31,836 nucleotides of DNA from an uncultured Eubacterium sp. GTDB taxonomy: Bacteria > Bacillota > Clostridia > Lachnospirales > Lachnospiraceae. The stretch spans positions 1-31,836 of the forward strand of contig CAJOOU010000145.1 in assembly GCA_905236735.1 (NCBI GenBank). The letters run 5' to 3'. The position numbers and the translations under genes were made by a program. This document shows positions 1 to 7,478 of the stretch, piece after piece. Under the pieces are notes generated by a model. It worked only from the letters and a program-made list of their open reading frames with translations. It ran no database searches and was not told where the DNA came from. Numbering within the stretch: position 1 is the stretch's first letter; each line of letters begins with the position of its first letter.

Positions 1-446
1 CGTCGTCATCGTCGTCGGGCTCGTCATCGTCAGGCAGCAGCTCATCATCGGGGTCGTCATCATCGGGCGGCTCGGACAGACATTATTCTAATCCTTCGGG
101 ATACAGCGGCAGCGCAGTTGCAGAGTATGCCTGCCAGTTTGTTGGAAATCCGTATGTATACGGCGGAACCTCACTAACAAACGGAGCTGACTGTTCGGGA
201 TTTGTAATGAGTGTATATGCTGCATTCGGCATCTCGCTTCCACATTCTTCGAGCGCACTCAGAAGTGTGGGATATTCGGTAAGTACGGATGATATGCAGC
301 CGGGCGATATTATCTGCTATAGCGGACATGTGGCGATTTATGTGGGAAATAATACCATTGTGCATGCGAGCACACCGTCAACGGGTATTAAATATACCTC
401 GCCGGCAAATTACCGCTCAATAGTATGCGTCAGAAGAATATTTTAA
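1..446 (+). CDS. NlpC/P60 family cell-wall hydrolase, C-terminal part (5' end outside window)
   Basis: The frame is open from base 3 and encodes 147 residues to a TAA at 444-446. The visible part starts with a Ser/Gly linker of about 25 residues, then an NlpC/P60 domain of about 110 residues. The nucleophile Cys is in GADCSGF, the His in GHVAIYVG, and a third polar residue is probably the His of IVHAS. Members of this family cut peptide stems in peptidoglycan outside the membrane, and an enzyme of this type is normally exported; the signal peptide and any N-terminal domains lie upstream of the window. The linker suggests a modular protein like the CwlO/PcsB-type hydrolases that FtsEX controls. 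ftsEX is encoded 2.4 kb downstream, but a functional link is only an inference. The domain assignment is firm; the exact substrate is not known. Confidence 0.9.
   Translation, partial: SSSSSGSSSSGSSSSSGSSSSGGSDRHYSNPSGYSGSAVAEYACQFVGNPYVYGGTSLTNGADCSGFVMSVYAAFGISLPHSSSALRSVGYSVSTDDMQPGDIICYSGHVAIYVGNNTIVHASTPSTGIKYTSPANYRSIVCVRRIF
3..77 (+). repeat. Ser/Gly low-complexity linker coding repeat
   Basis: Runs of tcg/tca/agc serine codons broken by ggc/ggg glycine codons give blocks of three to five serines separated by one or two glycines. The reading frame continues directly into the NlpC/P60 domain, so this is a flexible linker and not a noncoding tandem repeat. Such tracts often change length between strains. 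Confidence 0.75.
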
Positions 447-453
447 ATACAGG

Positions 454-485
454 TTGCTCCGCTGATTTTAAGCGGAGCAATTTTA
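454..485 (+). terminator. Intrinsic terminator after the NlpC/P60 gene
   Basis: A perfect 10-bp inverted repeat (454-463 with 471-480) encloses a 7-nt loop and is followed by TTTTAT. It begins 8 bases after the stop codon, so it ends the hydrolase transcript. Confidence 0.88.
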
Positions 486-935
486 TGTGTTCCGTAAAAT
501 CAATTTCTATCCAATTAACACAGATGCATAAAATCTTGCAAAATTTGAAGGCAAAGCAGGGGTTACATAAATTTATTTATGGTAAAGTTGCACAAAAAGA
601 AAAATGTGAAGAGGCAAATTTAAAAAAAAATAAAATAGATCGCACGCAAAGTTATCCACATTTAACCTTAAAAAAACCTTAAAAAACCGACTTATACACG
701 AAGTTATACACATTATCCACAAAATCGTGAAAAATTTGAAGAAAATTTTGATGGAAAATCAGAACAAAGGTTTTGTGCAAAGTGTATAAAATAAAATAAG
801 TCATCCCAAATTGTTGACTTTTCAAATGACTCACAATGCATTAAAAAGAGAGAATGTATCAGAAAATTCAGAAACTAGACAAAGAAATTCTCCGGCGGGT
901 TGAAATCCGCTCTCTCATTTGATATACTGTGTCAC
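486..935. other. AT-rich intergenic region
   Basis: No convincing gene lies here. A 85-codon + frame (425-682) overlaps the terminator and has no homology that I can recognise or ribosome site. The stretch holds A-rich runs (about 616-690), the DnaA-box cluster at 652-789, and a possible weak promoter for the downstream gene (TTGACT at 814-819 with a poor -10 near 837-844). The skewed base composition and absence of codons typical of the neighbours mark it as a regulatory or replication-related region. Confidence 0.7.
652..789 (+). promoter_or_regulatory. Cluster of DnaA boxes in AT-rich DNA
   Basis: Three exact matches to the DnaA-box consensus TTATNCACA occur on the + strand: 652-660 (TTATCCACA), 704-712 (TTATACACA) and 713-721 (TTATCCACA). 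The last two are directly abutted. A one-mismatch box TTATACACG is at 692-700. A further one-mismatch box lies on the minus strand at 781-789 (TTATACACT). Between and before them are A/T runs (616-640 and 661-690) that could melt. This is the arrangement of an oriC-type or DnaA-regulatory site. dnaA/dnaN are not in the visible flanks, so I cannot say whether it is an origin, a titration site or a DnaA-controlled promoter. Confidence 0.75.
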
Positions 936-1613
936 ATGATTAAGAAGATAAGCGTAATGGGTATGGAGCTTGATAATTATTCAAACCGCGAGTCCTTATC
1001 CGTTATTGAAGGATTTCTTAAGGATACGGCAATGAATTATGTTCAGATGGTTAATATGGAACTTTTGATTCTTGCCGAATCTGATGAGAATGTAAAAAAC
1101 GCCTTGTCGGATGCAGACCTTACCATAGTAGGAGACAAGGCAATACTTGAAGCTGCGGGCGCAGTCAGATTGCAGAGGATTAATGAGACGGAGAACGGAA
1201 ACTTTTTCGTGGATTTTTTAAAGAAACTCTACAGAAGCGGATACGGCGTATATTTAGTGGGGGATACGCAGGCTGATATAGATTCTCTTGAAAAGTTTCT
1301 GAGCGAAAACTTCGAGCATCTGAGGATAATGGGAAGTGCTACGCTTTGTGATGACGCATCGGAGGGCGAAAAACTTGTAAATGATATAAATATTGTACTT
1401 CCGGATGTAATCATCTCAGCAGCATCCTCACCGAGGCAGGAGATTTTTTTGAACAATCATAAGAGTCAGATCTGCGCAAAACTCTGGTATGCAGCAGGAG
1501 CGGGGAAACCGCACAACAGAAAGACTTACGGTATAAGGAAGTTTATGAGAAGGGTGATAAGCTCAAGAATCTTCCATCACAGGGTCAATAAGTTTAATAA
1601 TGAGAATTTATAA
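936..1613 (+). CDS. WecG/TagA/CpsF family glycosyltransferase
   Basis: This 225-residue protein has the layout of WecG/TagA/CpsF enzymes, which transfer N-acetylmannosaminyl-type sugars to lipid-linked intermediates of wall teichoic acid or surface polysaccharide at the inner membrane face. Visible landmarks are VQMVNMELL near residue 37, ADLTIVGDKAIL (containing the family's Asp), YLVGDTQADID, and SPRQE in place of the usual G-x-P-K-Q-E. The C-terminus keeps a basic stretch (RKFMRRV...FHHRV). The usual GGAFD...R-A-P block is altered to WYAAGAGKPHNRK, so the enzyme is a divergent member. ATG 936 fits the family N-terminus; an upstream TTG at 900 is possible, and neither has a strong ribosome site. 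It is a lone gene between two terminators. Confidence 0.8.
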   Translation: MIKKISVMGMELDNYSNRESLSVIEGFLKDTAMNYVQMVNMELLILAESDENVKNALSDADLTIVGDKAILEAAGAVRLQRINETENGNFFVDFLKKLYRSGYGVYLVGDTQADIDSLEKFLSENFEHLRIMGSATLCDDASEGEKLVNDINIVLPDVIISAASSPRQEIFLNNHKSQICAKLWYAAGAGKPHNRKTYGIRKFMRRVISSRIFHHRVNKFNNENL

Positions 1614-1616
1614 TTA

Positions 1617-1674
1617 AAAGGGCTGCCGTTTATGCACATTGCCAAATATGACGGAAAAAGCCCTTTAATTTTTT
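1617..1674 (+). terminator. Intrinsic terminator after the glycosyltransferase gene
   Basis: AAAGGGCT at 1617-1624 pairs with AGCCCTTT at 1659-1666, with a short inner CCGT/ACGG pairing (1626-1629 with 1651-1654). The stem is followed by TAATTTTTT. It lies 3 bases after the stop codon. Confidence 0.75.
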
Positions 1675-1775
1675 GGTGTTTTGTATTAGAATAAATTTGA
1701 ATTTGCGATAAATTACACAAAAAATACATATAAATTTTGTGAAAGATTACCAAAGAGGGGATGCGGAGGTATGTT

Positions 1776-2870
1776 ATGATATCTAATCAGGTTCTTCAGA
1801 ATGCCATAGATGGCATAAAGGGGATTTCAAAAGCTGATTTTTGTATTATGGACACGGAAGGAAATGTCCTTGCAACAACATTTGATGATACCGATGATTT
1901 CCTCGACCCGGCAAAGAGTTTTGCCCAGTCGCCGGCTGATTCCCAGGTGGTATCAGGCTGTCAGTTTTTAAAGGTATTTGATGACACCCAGCTTGAATAT
2001 GTACTTCTGGCTGACGGAGCCGGAGATGATACCTTTATGCTCGGACGGCTTGCAGTGTTTCAGGTGCAGAGCCTTATTACGGCGTATAAGGAAAGGTTCG
2101 ATAAAGACAACTTTGTCAAAAACCTCTTACTGGACAATCTGCTTCTGGTGGATATATACAACAGGGCTAAAAAACTGCATATAGAGCTTGATGCAAGGAG
2201 AATTGTTTTTATACTTGAGACCAATAAGGACAGGGAAGCCTACGATGTGGAAAAAATAAGAGGTCTTTTAAGCAGCAGGCCGAGGGATTTTGTGACAGCG
2301 GTAGATGAGAAAAGCATCGTGGTTGTAAAAGAACTTGGCGCTTTTGATGATTATAACGACATAGACAAGACGGCCAGGCTGCTCCAGGGAGCCGTAGGCG
2401 CGAATGCGGACGGCACAAGCGTGCATGTGGCTTACGGCACAATAGTAAATGAGATAAAGGAAGTTTCCAGGTCGTACAAAGAGGCCAGAATGTCACTTGA
2501 TGTAGGCAGGATTTTCTTTGAGGACAGAACCGTTATAGCTTACAATACACTCGGAATAGGCAGACTTATATATCAGTTGCCGATTCCGCTGTGCAATATG
2601 TTTATCAAGGAAATATTTGCAAAACAGTCTCCCGATGATTTTGATGAGGAAACCATAGAAACCATCGGAAAGTTTTTTGAGAACAGCCTGAATGTGTCGG
2701 AAACTTCGAGACAGCTTTTCATACACAGAAACACACTTGTGTACAGGCTCGACAAGATACAAAAGGCTACAGGTCTGGACCTCAGGAATTTTGAAGATGC
2801 CATCACTTTTAAAATAGCTCTTATGGTATCAAAGTATATGAAACATATGGAAGAGACCGATTTCAGATAA
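1776..2870 (+). CDS. PucR/CdaR-like transcriptional regulator
   Basis: The protein has 364 residues. The C-terminal 60 residues form the PucR-type helix-turn-helix: FFENSLNVSETSRQLFIHRN then TLVYRLDKIQKATGLDL, diagnostic of the family that includes CdaR (sugar-diacid regulator) and PucR. The middle (about 120-250) has the degenerate GGDEF-like fold usually found in front of this helix-turn-helix. The N-terminal 110 residues resemble a small ligand-sensing domain (DFCIMDTEGNVLATT). No signal peptide or membrane helix is seen. ATG 1776 is chosen because GGAGG at 1765-1769 sits 6 bases before it. The gene ends 19 bases before ftsE, so it is probably co-transcribed with ftsEX. The ligand cannot be read from the sequence. 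Confidence 0.82.
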   Translation: MISNQVLQNAIDGIKGISKADFCIMDTEGNVLATTFDDTDDFLDPAKSFAQSPADSQVVSGCQFLKVFDDTQLEYVLLADGAGDDTFMLGRLAVFQVQSLITAYKERFDKDNFVKNLLLDNLLLVDIYNRAKKLHIELDARRIVFILETNKDREAYDVEKIRGLLSSRPRDFVTAVDEKSIVVVKELGAFDDYNDIDKTARLLQGAVGANADGTSVHVAYGTIVNEIKEVSRSYKEARMSLDVGRIFFEDRTVIAYNTLGIGRLIYQLPIPLCNMFIKEIFAKQSPDDFDEETIETIGKFFENSLNVSETSRQLFIHRNTLVYRLDKIQKATGLDLRNFEDAITFKIALMVSKYMKHMEETDFR

Positions 2871-2889
2871 ATCATTGATGAGGTGTATA

Positions 2890-3561
2890 ATGATAACTCT
2901 TGAAAATGTTACCAAAAACTATTCGGCGGGTGCTCCCGCCTTATATGATGTAAGCCTGCATGTAAATCCCGGAGAATTCGTCTTTATTACCGGTGACAGC
3001 GGCTCAGGAAAGTCTACCCTTATTAGACTGCTTTTAAAAGAACTCGATGTCACGAGCGGAGAGATTACGGTAAACGGCAGAAAGCTTTCAAAGGTAAAAA
3101 GAAAACAGATTCCTTATTACAGGAGAAATGTGGGAGTCGTATTCCAGAATTTCAGACTCCTTAAGGATAGGAATGTATATGACAATGTCGCATTTGCCCA
3201 AAGGGTAATAGGCTCTTCGGTTAGAGGAATGAAAAGAAAGGTGCCTGTTATGCTTTCCATGGTGGGGCTGGCGGAAAAATACCGCTCCTACCCACAGCAG
3301 CTCTCGGGCGGAGAACAGCAGAGGGTGGCTATAGCGAGGGCTCTTATAAACGAGCCCAAAATTCTGCTGGCAGATGAGCCTACAGGTAATCTTGATGATA
3401 ATAATGCGTGGGAGATAATGAAGCTTCTGGAGGAGATTAACCAAAGAGGCACCACTGTTCTTGTGGTTACCCATAATATGGAAATAGTCAAGGCCATGGG
3501 AAAAAGGGTAATCAAATTAAAAAAAGGTATAGTAGTAAGCGACGAGGCGGCGGGAGTATAG
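2890..3561 (+). CDS. ftsE: Cell division ATP-binding protein FtsE
   Basis: This 223-residue protein is a complete ABC ATPase of FtsE type: Walker A GDSGSGKST (35-43), Q-loop VFQNFRLL (84-91), signature LSGGEQQRVAIARAL (from 138), Walker B ILLADEPTGNLD (158-169) and switch His in VTHN (H195). FtsE binds FtsX at the membrane and uses ATP binding and hydrolysis to activate wall hydrolases outside the cell during division. Start ATG 2890 has GAGGTG 5 bases upstream; the in-frame ATGs at 2875 and 2878 lack a ribosome site. The stop lies just before the ftsX start. Confidence 0.96.
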   Translation: MITLENVTKNYSAGAPALYDVSLHVNPGEFVFITGDSGSGKSTLIRLLLKELDVTSGEITVNGRKLSKVKRKQIPYYRRNVGVVFQNFRLLKDRNVYDNVAFAQRVIGSSVRGMKRKVPVMLSMVGLAEKYRSYPQQLSGGEQQRVAIARALINEPKILLADEPTGNLDDNNAWEIMKLLEEINQRGTTVLVVTHNMEIVKAMGKRVIKLKKGIVVSDEAAGV

Positions 3562-3562
3562 T

Positions 3563-4459
3563 ATGATTTTGTATTGTTTAAAACAGGGCTTGATGAACAT
3601 ATGGAAAAACAAGATTTTTTCCCTTGCATCAATTGCAACGATGTCTGCATGTATTTTTCTTTTCGGTATTATTTTCTCTGTTGTGATGAATTTTCAGGAG
3701 ACAATGAGAGATGCCGAGCAGAGCGTGACGATAACGGTATTTTTTGATGAAGGCATCAGTGATGAGGAAATAGAAAGCATAGGAGATGAGATTGGGAAAA
3801 GAGCCGAGGTGGCAGACCTGGTGTATGTTTCCGCGGAGGAGGCTCTGCAGCAGTATATTGATGAATATTTGGGCGGCTCTGAGGAAGCGGCAGCCGGACT
3901 TGAGGAGGATAATCCTCTTGTTAATTCGGCAAACTATGAGGTGTATCTTAACGATATCTCCATGCAGTCTTCTCTGGCATCGTACATTGAGGGACTTGAC
4001 GGGGTACGCCAGGTAAACCAGTCTGTTGTGGCGGCCAATATACTGTCGGACTTTAACAAACTTGTGGGATATATATCGGTGGCAATCATACTGATACTCC
4101 TCGGAGTGGCCATCTTCCTTATAAACAATACCATTGCCGTGGGAATAACGGTCAGAAAAGAAGAGATAGCCATAATGAAGCTTATAGGGGCGACGGATTT
4201 GTTTATCAGGGTGCCCTTCCTTATAGAAGGAATGCTTATAGGTCTGCTTGGTTCTGTAATACCTCTGGTGATACTTCACTATCTTTACAATGGAGTGACG
4301 AATTACATAGAGGGTAATTTCAATTTCCTTTCGGACATACTTGTCTTTATGTCGACCGGAAAAGTGTTTTCGTATCTTGTGCCGGTGGCTTTGATACTCG
4401 GAGTCGGAATAGGATTTTTAGGTAGTATATTAACCATGCGTAAGCATTTGGATGTATAG
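3563..4459 (+). CDS. ftsX: Cell division protein FtsX (permease-like subunit)
   Basis: The 298-residue protein has four membrane helices (about 19-42, 165-187, 215-238 and 265-288) and a large extracellular loop of about 120 residues after helix 1, as in FtsX. The motifs ITVFFDEGISDEEI and the cytoplasmic coupling segment VRKEEIAIMKLIGAT match the family. FtsX carries the FtsE signal to extracellular hydrolases (CwlO in Bacillus, PcsB in Streptococcus). The gene begins one base after the ftsE stop, so translation is coupled. The hydrolase gene often found between ftsX and the protease is absent here. Confidence 0.95.
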   Translation: MILYCLKQGLMNIWKNKIFSLASIATMSACIFLFGIIFSVVMNFQETMRDAEQSVTITVFFDEGISDEEIESIGDEIGKRAEVADLVYVSAEEALQQYIDEYLGGSEEAAAGLEEDNPLVNSANYEVYLNDISMQSSLASYIEGLDGVRQVNQSVVAANILSDFNKLVGYISVAIILILLGVAIFLINNTIAVGITVRKEEIAIMKLIGATDLFIRVPFLIEGMLIGLLGSVIPLVILHYLYNGVTNYIEGNFNFLSDILVFMSTGKVFSYLVPVALILGVGIGFLGSILTMRKHLDV

Positions 4460-4467
4460 AGGAAAAA

Positions 4468-5772
4468 ATGGAAGATTTGGAAACAAAGCAAGAGTTGGAT
4501 TTGCATGAGGGAGACTATAAGAAAGGTGTTTTAACGGGAATTCTGATATCAGCTGCGGTTGTACTTTTAATCGCTGCAGCACTTTTGTTGGTCAGACAGT
4601 ATTCGTACAGAAATACGCAGTATTCAGGCGGAACCTCGTCTTCGGCAGATGCGAGCGGTGATGCGGAAAACATAGTGTCGGAGCTTACGCTTTCAAATAC
4701 ACTTTCGGAAAGTACGCTTGCAAAACTTAACTACATATATGCTGTAATAAACAAGTATTATTACGAAGATATAAATCTGGATGATTTGATAGACGGTATG
4801 TTTGCCGGCATAGTGGAAGGACTCGGAGATAAGTACAGTGAGTATTATACGGCAGAAGAATACGAGAGACTTTCGGAAAAAACATCCGGTTCTTACGGCG
4901 GAATAGGTGCGCTTTTCGGTATGGATGATGAGACGGGATATCCGACGGTAATGTTTGTCTATTCCGATACTCCGGCTGAGGCAGCAGGACTCGAGGCCGG
5001 AGATTATGTGATTACGGTAGATGATACGGATGTGGCAGGACTTGAACTTGAAGAAGTTATAGCTCTGATAAGAGGTGAGGTCGGAACTGATATTACAATT
5101 TCCTATGTAAGGGATGACGAAGTAAATACTGTTATTATGACCAGGGAAGAACTTGAACTTTCGACGGTAACCGGTCAGATGCTGGATGACGGAGTCGGAT
5201 ACATAAGGATTACATCATTTTCCAATGCAACCGATGAGCAGTTTGCTGAATATGCGGATGAATTTTTGGATGAGGGAATGACATCTCTTATTATAGATTT
5301 AAGAAACAACGGCGGAGGAATAATAGACGGCGCGGCAGGCGTTCTTGATTATCTCTTGCCGGAGGGCACGGTGGTTTATACCGTCGAAGAAAGGGACAGC
5401 GTCAGAAAAGATTATACATCGGATGAGGAAACTCAGCTTGATATACCTCTTGTGGTACTTGTAAACGGCAGCAGTGCCAGTGCCTCAGAGATATTTGCTG
5501 CAGCTATCCGGGATTTTGAATGGGGAACATTGCTTGGCACTACTACATATGGCAAGGGTGTGTACCAGAGCACGATTGGACTTTCGGACGGAAGCGGAAT
5601 AAAGGTTACCAGTGGAAAGTTCTATTCTCCCAAGGGCAACAATTTTGACGGAGTCGGAATTGAGCCGGATGTTGTACTTGAATATGAGAATCTTGCGGGA
5701 GAGGACGCGGATTATTCAATAGAAAATGATAATCAGATAGAAAAAGCGATAGAAATCTTATTAAACGAATAG
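4468..5772 (+). CDS. S41 family C-terminal processing peptidase (CtpA/CtpB-like)
   Basis: The protein has 434 residues: an N-terminal cytoplasmic tail, one membrane helix (about 20-42), a linker, a PDZ domain (about 130-215) and the S41 protease domain. The catalytic set is visible as Ser338 in GSSASASEIFA, Lys363 in TTYGKGVYQ and Gln367. The Ser-Lys distance of 25 equals that known for E. coli Prc and B. subtilis CtpB. It would face the outside of the membrane and trim or degrade secreted or membrane proteins. It lies 8 bases behind ftsX, matching the B. subtilis order ftsE-ftsX-ctpB, so it is part of that transcription unit and may process a wall hydrolase or division factor. Confidence 0.93.
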   Translation: MEDLETKQELDLHEGDYKKGVLTGILISAAVVLLIAAALLLVRQYSYRNTQYSGGTSSSADASGDAENIVSELTLSNTLSESTLAKLNYIYAVINKYYYEDINLDDLIDGMFAGIVEGLGDKYSEYYTAEEYERLSEKTSGSYGGIGALFGMDDETGYPTVMFVYSDTPAEAAGLEAGDYVITVDDTDVAGLELEEVIALIRGEVGTDITISYVRDDEVNTVIMTREELELSTVTGQMLDDGVGYIRITSFSNATDEQFAEYADEFLDEGMTSLIIDLRNNGGGIIDGAAGVLDYLLPEGTVVYTVEERDSVRKDYTSDEETQLDIPLVVLVNGSSASASEIFAAAIRDFEWGTLLGTTTYGKGVYQSTIGLSDGSGIKVTSGKFYSPKGNNFDGVGIEPDVVLEYENLAGEDADYSIENDNQIEKAIEILLNE

Positions 5773-5788
5773 AAAGAAGGTGACGAAG

Positions 5789-6890
5789 GTGGTTGAATTT
5801 GACCCATGTAAAATGAGACTTGAAGAACTTGCTAAATCACTTGCGGAAGTGAGGGATTCACTTTGACACGGCTGGTATGGATCAGCGTATAGAGGAGCTT
5901 GAAAAGGCGATGGAGGCTCCGGGGTTTTGGGATGATATGGACAAGGCCCAGAAAGATACCATCGAACTTAAAAACCTCAAGGATGAAAAATCAGGAATCA
6001 TAGACCTTACAGACAGATATGAAACCATAGAAACTCTTATTGAAATGGGCACAGAGGAAGGGGATGTATCCCTTATCCCGGAGATAGAACAAGAACTTGA
6101 CGAACTTGAGTCAAGGCTCGAAGAAAAATATATGCAGACTCTGCTTTCGGGAGAATACGACAGGGAAAACGCCATTGTAACCCTGCATGCCGGAGCGGGC
6201 GGTACGGAAGCTTGCGACTGGACTCAGATGCTCTTCAGGATGTATTCGCGTTTTGCGGACAACCATGGCTTTAAGGTGCAGGTGCTTGATTATCTTGACG
6301 GAGATGAGGCCGGGATAAAATCGATTACATTTGAGGTTGATGGGGAAAATGCATACGGATTTTTAAAGTCTGAGAAGGGCGTACACCGCCTGGTGCGTAT
6401 TTCTCCCTTTAATGCCAACGGCAAGAGGCAGACTTCATTTGCTTCATGCGATGTAATGCCTGAGATAGAAAACAATATTGATATAGAGATAAACGATGAT
6501 GATCTCAGGATCGATACATACCGCTCGAGCGGAGCAGGCGGACAGCATATAAACAAGACTTCTTCGGCAATACGAATTACCCACATACCTACGGGTATTG
6601 TAGTACAGTGCCAGAATGAAAGAAGCCAGCATATGAATAAAGACAAGGCGATGCAGATGTTAAAGAGCAGGCTGTATCTTTTAAAGGAAGAGGAAAACAG
6701 GCAGAAGGCAGATGATATCAGGGGCGTTATAACCGATAATGCATTTGGCAGCCAGATACGCTCATATTTCCTGCAGCCCTATACCCTTGTTAAAGACCAC
6801 AGGACAAACGAGGAGACAAGCAATGCAGGTGCCGTACTTGACGGACGGCTTGACGGCTTTGTAAACGCCTATCTTAAATACATATCGTAA
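5789..6890 (+). CDS. prfB: Peptide chain release factor 2 (programmed +1 frameshift)
   Basis: Release factor 2 reads UGA and UAA stop codons and triggers peptide release. The first 25 codons run from GTG 5789 (AGAAGG 8 bases upstream) to CTT 5861-5863, followed by in-frame TGA 5864-5866. A +1 shift skipping T5864 joins the second frame (5865-6890), giving 366 residues, the normal family length. With this join the anticodon-like SPF falls at residues 205-207 and the catalytic GGQ at 250-252, the same numbers as in E. coli RF2, which confirms both the start and the frameshift. An ORF beginning only at ATG 5877 would lose the conserved N-terminus. It follows the protease gene by 16 bases. Confidence 0.96.
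5851..5867 (+). promoter_or_regulatory. prfB autoregulatory frameshift site
   Basis: The slip sequence CTT TGA C (5861-5867) is the canonical prfB shift site, and the stop codon is codon 26, as in E. coli. The Shine-Dalgarno-like stimulator GAGGGA (5851-5856) lies 4 bases before the CTT codon. When RF2 is scarce the TGA pauses the ribosome and +1 shifting makes more RF2. Confidence 0.93.
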
Positions 6891-6894
6891 TCAT

Positions 6895-6952
6895 AAAAGA
6901 TAGTACAAATTTACTCTTGCATATATGGAGTGAGTGTGGTACTATCTTTTTT
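6895..6952 (+). terminator. Intrinsic terminator after prfB
   Basis: A perfect 12-bp inverted repeat (6895-6906 with 6939-6950) flanks a 32-nt loop and ends in a T run to 6952. The loop contains a further ACTC/GAGT pairing that can extend the hairpin. The loop is long for a simple terminator, so an attenuator role for the following operon cannot be excluded. Confidence 0.75.
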
Positions 6953-6969
6953 GCAAGTATCTTTCTACG

Positions 6970-6985
6970 GCACACAAATGTGTGC
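6970..6985. repeat. Short palindrome before the ACT-regulator operon
   Basis: GCACAC (6970-6975) and GTGTGC (6980-6985) form an inverted repeat with a 4-bp centre, 15 bases before the ribosome site of the next gene. It may be an operator or an RNA hairpin in the 5' leader. No flanking promoter is clear. Confidence 0.4.
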
Positions 6986-7011
6986 ATATGAGATACAGCG
7001 GAGGATGCTCT

Positions 7012-7455
7012 ATGATTGATAACAATGAATATTTTGTCCTGCGTAAAAAGGCCGTGCCGGAGGTACTGCTCCGGGTGGTAAGAGCCAAAAGGCTTTTGGA
7101 ATCCGGAAAGGCTGTTTCGGTAAAAGAGGCAACCGACAAGGCCGGCATAAGCAGAAGTTCGTTTTACAAATACAAAGAAGATATATTTCCCTTTCATGAC
7201 AATGCCAAGGGCAAGACGATTACCATTATTTCACAGATGGATGATGAGCCCGGGCTTTTATCGGATTTACTCAAAATAGTGGCAAGGTATCAGGCAAATA
7301 TCCTTACCATTCATCAGAGTATACCGGTAAACGGAGTCGCGTCGCTTACACTGAGTGTGGAAGTGCTTGAAGCGACAAAGGATGTGTCAAAGATGGTGAA
7401 AAAGATTGAGGATTTAAGCGGCATTCACTCGGTGAAGATACTGGCGAGAGAATAG
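7012..7455 (+). CDS. ACT domain-containing regulator (UPF0735/PheB-like)
   Basis: The protein has 147 residues. The N-terminal half carries a helix-turn-helix-like segment (VSVKEATDKAGISRSSFYKY), and the C-terminal half (about 68-146) is an ACT domain (ISQMDDEPGLLSDLLKIVAR). This is the layout of UPF0735/PheB proteins, which commonly sit next to homoserine dehydrogenase. ACT domains bind amino acids, so the protein probably senses an aspartate-family product, but its target is not known. The start ATG 7012 has GGAGG at 7000-7004, 7 bases upstream; a longer frame from 6934 runs through the terminator and is rejected. It begins the amino-acid operon, 23 bases before the next gene. Confidence 0.85.
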   Translation: MIDNNEYFVLRKKAVPEVLLRVVRAKRLLESGKAVSVKEATDKAGISRSSFYKYKEDIFPFHDNAKGKTITIISQMDDEPGLLSDLLKIVARYQANILTIHQSIPVNGVASLTLSVEVLEATKDVSKMVKKIEDLSGIHSVKILARE

Positions 7456-7478
7456 TCAAAGGTAAAGAGAGGTAATAT

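Noticed and set aside
3..77. Possible CRISPR or tandem DNA repeat
   Set aside because: The units are irregular codons in one reading frame that encode a Ser/Gly linker; there are no spacers.
425..682. 85-codon + frame in the intergenic region
   Set aside because: It starts inside the NlpC/P60 gene end, crosses its terminator, and runs through the AT-rich DnaA-box region.
3629..4279. 216-codon open frame on the minus strand
   Set aside because: It lies wholly across ftsX, has no ribosome site and the translation shows no family features; it is a shadow of the ftsX codon pattern.
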